Of a DNA stretch of 35,768 nt, positions 34,501 to 35,768 are shown in pieces (positions within the stretch are counted from its first letter, which is position 1; each line of letters starts with the position of its first letter). Source of the DNA: Lenisia limosa. Lineage: Eukaryota; Breviatea. The position numbers and the translations under genes are program-made. Location of the stretch: the NCBI GenBank assembly GCA_001655205.1, contig LPNZ01010155.1, positions 1-35,768 on the forward strand, in the 5' to 3' direction. The notes beneath the pieces were generated by a model. The model was not told the DNA's origin. It saw only the letters and a list, made by a program, of their open reading frames with translations, and ran no database searches.

Positions 34501-34766
34501 GGTCCTTTCCTTAGACAATATGCTTGTCATACTGTCAAATAGTGAATGTCTCACTGTTCTAAGGATTTCCCCATTCCTGTTGCAATTTGGCACAAAGCAG
34601 TCCAATCCATGGTTCATGAAGCCGGTTGGTGGTCATCATATGCCTTGGTTCAAATGAACAGTATTGTAATGTCGTAGGACCAGATGGACTTGAAGATTTG
34701 CATAGCGCAACTCTCAGTCACGTAACTACCCGAGCTATTCCCAACTATCACAACATCGAAGTTTAG
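28593..34766 (+). CDS. Large intron-rich protein, weakly GSAP/pigeon-like
   Basis: Start tentative: ATG 28593 (MSKQQ) phases correctly through a GTGTGG donor to DAVDSLDSLAEWTVVQRWTV. N-terminal exons read GHTIKGKLLLCQFETNKHTE, NNSIYGW, EPLFYFEGHQNIISADVSGD, AKVFTYTFVSPHL, HNKAGLVVRIPDITCIRQD and AAVYRLIHITDGDTALFYE. The pattern of LFYFE, then a D-V-S-G-D strand, then FVYL and YRLIHI resembles the propeller of GSAP (pigeon). Mid-gene exons include FVGGEWVSTVLNEVISPFSH, DDKGLYLFNSETGDIWSYHA, SAHVHHLHFALVHRKDMELA and IVAILCRDRSKDIGAILFKE. C-terminal exons are coherent: PEHLPYATAPQSLPRHPSSN, ITQEDLFFDILPQTQDLVTF, MFSLALERGIVQVSPRCLSS, YDVNDRNIIANILATLSP, LLDQTLASLFSPPCASSVQG, DFPIPVAIWHKAVQSMVHEA and RAIPNYHNIEV plus TAG at 34764-34766. 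Exons between 29.4 and 32.6 kb are only partly resolved. No signal peptide. The gene could be a different WD-like scaffold. Confidence 0.5.
33009..33071. other. Assembly gap in the GSAP-like gene
   Basis: A run of 63 N lies in an intron between the exons ending GMVKLE and MVNPRPAEIIE. Confidence 0.9.
33207..33302. other. C-run and assembly gap in a long intron
   Basis: Twelve consecutive C (33207-33218) lead into 84 N. They sit in an intron of about 0.77 kb (33159-33923) of the GSAP-like gene, which is otherwise AT-rich and holds no gene that I can see. Confidence 0.85.
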
Positions 34767-35059
34767 AATCTGAAATGTTTTGTATTGTTCTACTATTTGA
34801 AGTTTTGATCTCTTTTTCTGATTTTAGTATTTTTTATTTGTGCTATTGATATAGTGAGGTACTAGTGACGAAGTTCTGCATATAACCTATGTGTATTCTT
34901 CATAATCCACAGATTCAAGCTCAGGACTCTTGATGAGTGCAACTATTATATCTCTGTTTTTTTCTAAAGAGGAAAAAACTTCATAATAACATAAAGGAGT
35001 ATTACAGACTCTTGAAGCAATGTCGGAGGCCAGAATATGAAAGCAAGATGTCTCTCCTC
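34767..35059. other. Short AT-rich spacer between converging genes
   Basis: This holds the 3' untranslated region of the GSAP-like gene and that of the minus-strand gene that follows. No gene or structured RNA is recognised. Confidence 0.4.
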
Positions 35060-35289
35060 CTATTCATCGTCATCATTTTCACTCTCACTTTCACTAAACT
35101 TCCTCCTAAATTGGTCAGCTTCTCCTCCATCACAAATTATACCCTGATATTCTTATTATTTCTTGTTTCAAAAAACATAAACGCCACACTCCTACGAAAA
35201 AATTCCCTTCATGTTATAATGGTTGCTTCTGTTTTTTGCAAAGTCCTTCTGAGAGATCTTGGGTTTGTCTTCTTCTTCACTTGACTCTT
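35060..35289 (-). CDS. Terminal exons of a probable PP1 inhibitor-2-like protein
   Basis: On the minus strand a TTTTAG splice site is followed at 35289 by ESSEEEDKPKISQKDFAKNR, SNHYNMKG, and a last exon reads EADQFRRKFSESESENDDDE with TAG at 35060-35062. The acidic stretch before an F-x-x-x-R-x-x-HYN box, and the acidic tail, are the layout of the C-terminal half of protein phosphatase-1 inhibitor-2 (PPP1R2), where the K-x-HYNE segment contacts PP1. The glutamate after HYN is replaced by Met here. The intron between the two exons lacks an obvious in-phase GT donor, so a small error or unusual site is possible. The N-terminal exons (with the expected GILK motif) were not found before the right edge. 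Tentative. Confidence 0.42.
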
Positions 35290-35768
35290 CTAAAACAATC
35301 ATCGAATGTTTTAAAAAACTGAAGATAACAAAGAAAACTAAATCAGGTGTCTAAAGGTCTCGGATTTCTGAAGTACACTATTCTTTTTTGCGTGTCATAT
35401 TAAACATGATGCCATTTTTGCCTATTTCACAAAAACACGTGGATCTAGAATCCATAATTGAGGTGTTCCGATGCATTTAGTTTATGTTAATTAAGGTTCC
35501 GTCATTAATAGCTTTTAATAGCTTTTAATAGTGTATTTATTTCTCATAGCTATATGTAGAGCATATATATGAGATATTTTTTCTTCGACAGATCTTCGAT
35601 AAATATCCATATTAAACCAGTCTTTTCGGACCGGAGGGAAGCCCTATAATAAGCGTGATGGTCTGGACGGCTTCGTCAGATAAACCTTGCTTCATTTGTC
35701 ATCTAGATTATATGCGTCCGTTCAAAATTCCGGTTTTTTTGCCAATTCCGGTTTTTAGACAATCTTGA
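35290..35768. other. AT-rich right end of the window
   Basis: No exon is supported. The region may be an intron or upstream part of the inhibitor-2-like gene. It contains a short tandem of AATAGCTTTT (35505-35533), two AATTCCGGTTTTT direct repeats near the right edge, and hairpin copy 2. Confidence 0.35.
35647..35690. repeat. Hairpin repeat, copy 2
   Basis: AATAAGCGTGATGG is followed by the stem-loop TCTGGACGGCTTCGTCAGA (35662-35680, loop GCTT) and TAAACC. It is identical to copy 1 over the first 14 bases and has a different but mostly paired stem. Confidence 0.6.

Noticed and set aside
34937-35284. A 115-codon hydrophobic plus-strand open frame
   Set aside because: It is antisense to acidic exons that resemble inhibitor-2; reversed acidic codons give a hydrophobic-looking shadow. 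A small membrane protein cannot be fully excluded.

Overview
This is nuclear DNA from an intron-dense, ciliated eukaryote. Nearly every gene is split by GT-AG introns, most of them 27-80 nt, and repeats are few and short. Two genes point to cilia: a TMEM216/Transmemb_17-family protein and a TTLL5-type tubulin glutamylase. No bacterial-style operon, CRISPR array, tRNA or rRNA was seen. A free-living amoeboflagellate, for example an amoebozoan of the protostelid type, would fit, but that is inference and the species cannot be named from the sequence. Seven runs of N are assembly gaps; several abut long G, C or T homopolymers.

Layout, left to right. (1) 1-2731, minus: a large cysteine-rich secreted repeat protein that runs off the left edge. 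(2) 3265-5049, plus: a complete UAP56/Sub2 (DDX39) mRNA-export helicase, 421 residues from 12 exons. (3) 5692-8887, plus: a bubblegum-type (ACSBG) long-chain acyl-CoA synthetase with two gaps. (4) 9089-10840, minus: a TMEM216-like membrane protein whose last intron is swollen by repeats. (5) 11.0-12.3 kb: little that can be assigned. (6) 12330-15584, minus: a conserved-looking gene I do not recognise. (7) 15980-18556, plus: an EF-hand protein with a terminal-inverted-repeat element in an intron. (8) 18667-21829, minus: a histidine-acid-phosphatase of the PXYLP1 type, with a small inverted-repeat element in an intron. (9) 22142-24094, plus: a SNAP-29/SEC9-like Qbc-SNARE. (10) 24247-28195, minus: a TTLL5-like glutamylase. 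(11) about 28.6-34.77 kb, plus: a very intron-rich large protein whose N-terminal part weakly resembles gamma-secretase-activating protein (GSAP/pigeon). (12) 35060-35289, minus: terminal exons of a probable protein phosphatase-1 inhibitor-2 relative.

Genes often lie head to head with short shared upstream regions (2.7-3.3, 15.6-16.0, 21.8-22.1 and 28.2-28.6 kb) or tail to tail only about 110-200 bp apart (8.9, 18.6 and 24.1 kb). The products cover ordinary cell biology: mRNA export, lipid activation, the ciliary transition zone, tubulin modification, membrane fusion, calcium binding and secretory-pathway phosphatase. They do not form one pathway. The most unusual signals are the extremely short introns, several small structured repeats (one found three times as a hairpin with a constant loop and changing stem pairs), and the modular cysteine-rich secreted protein.
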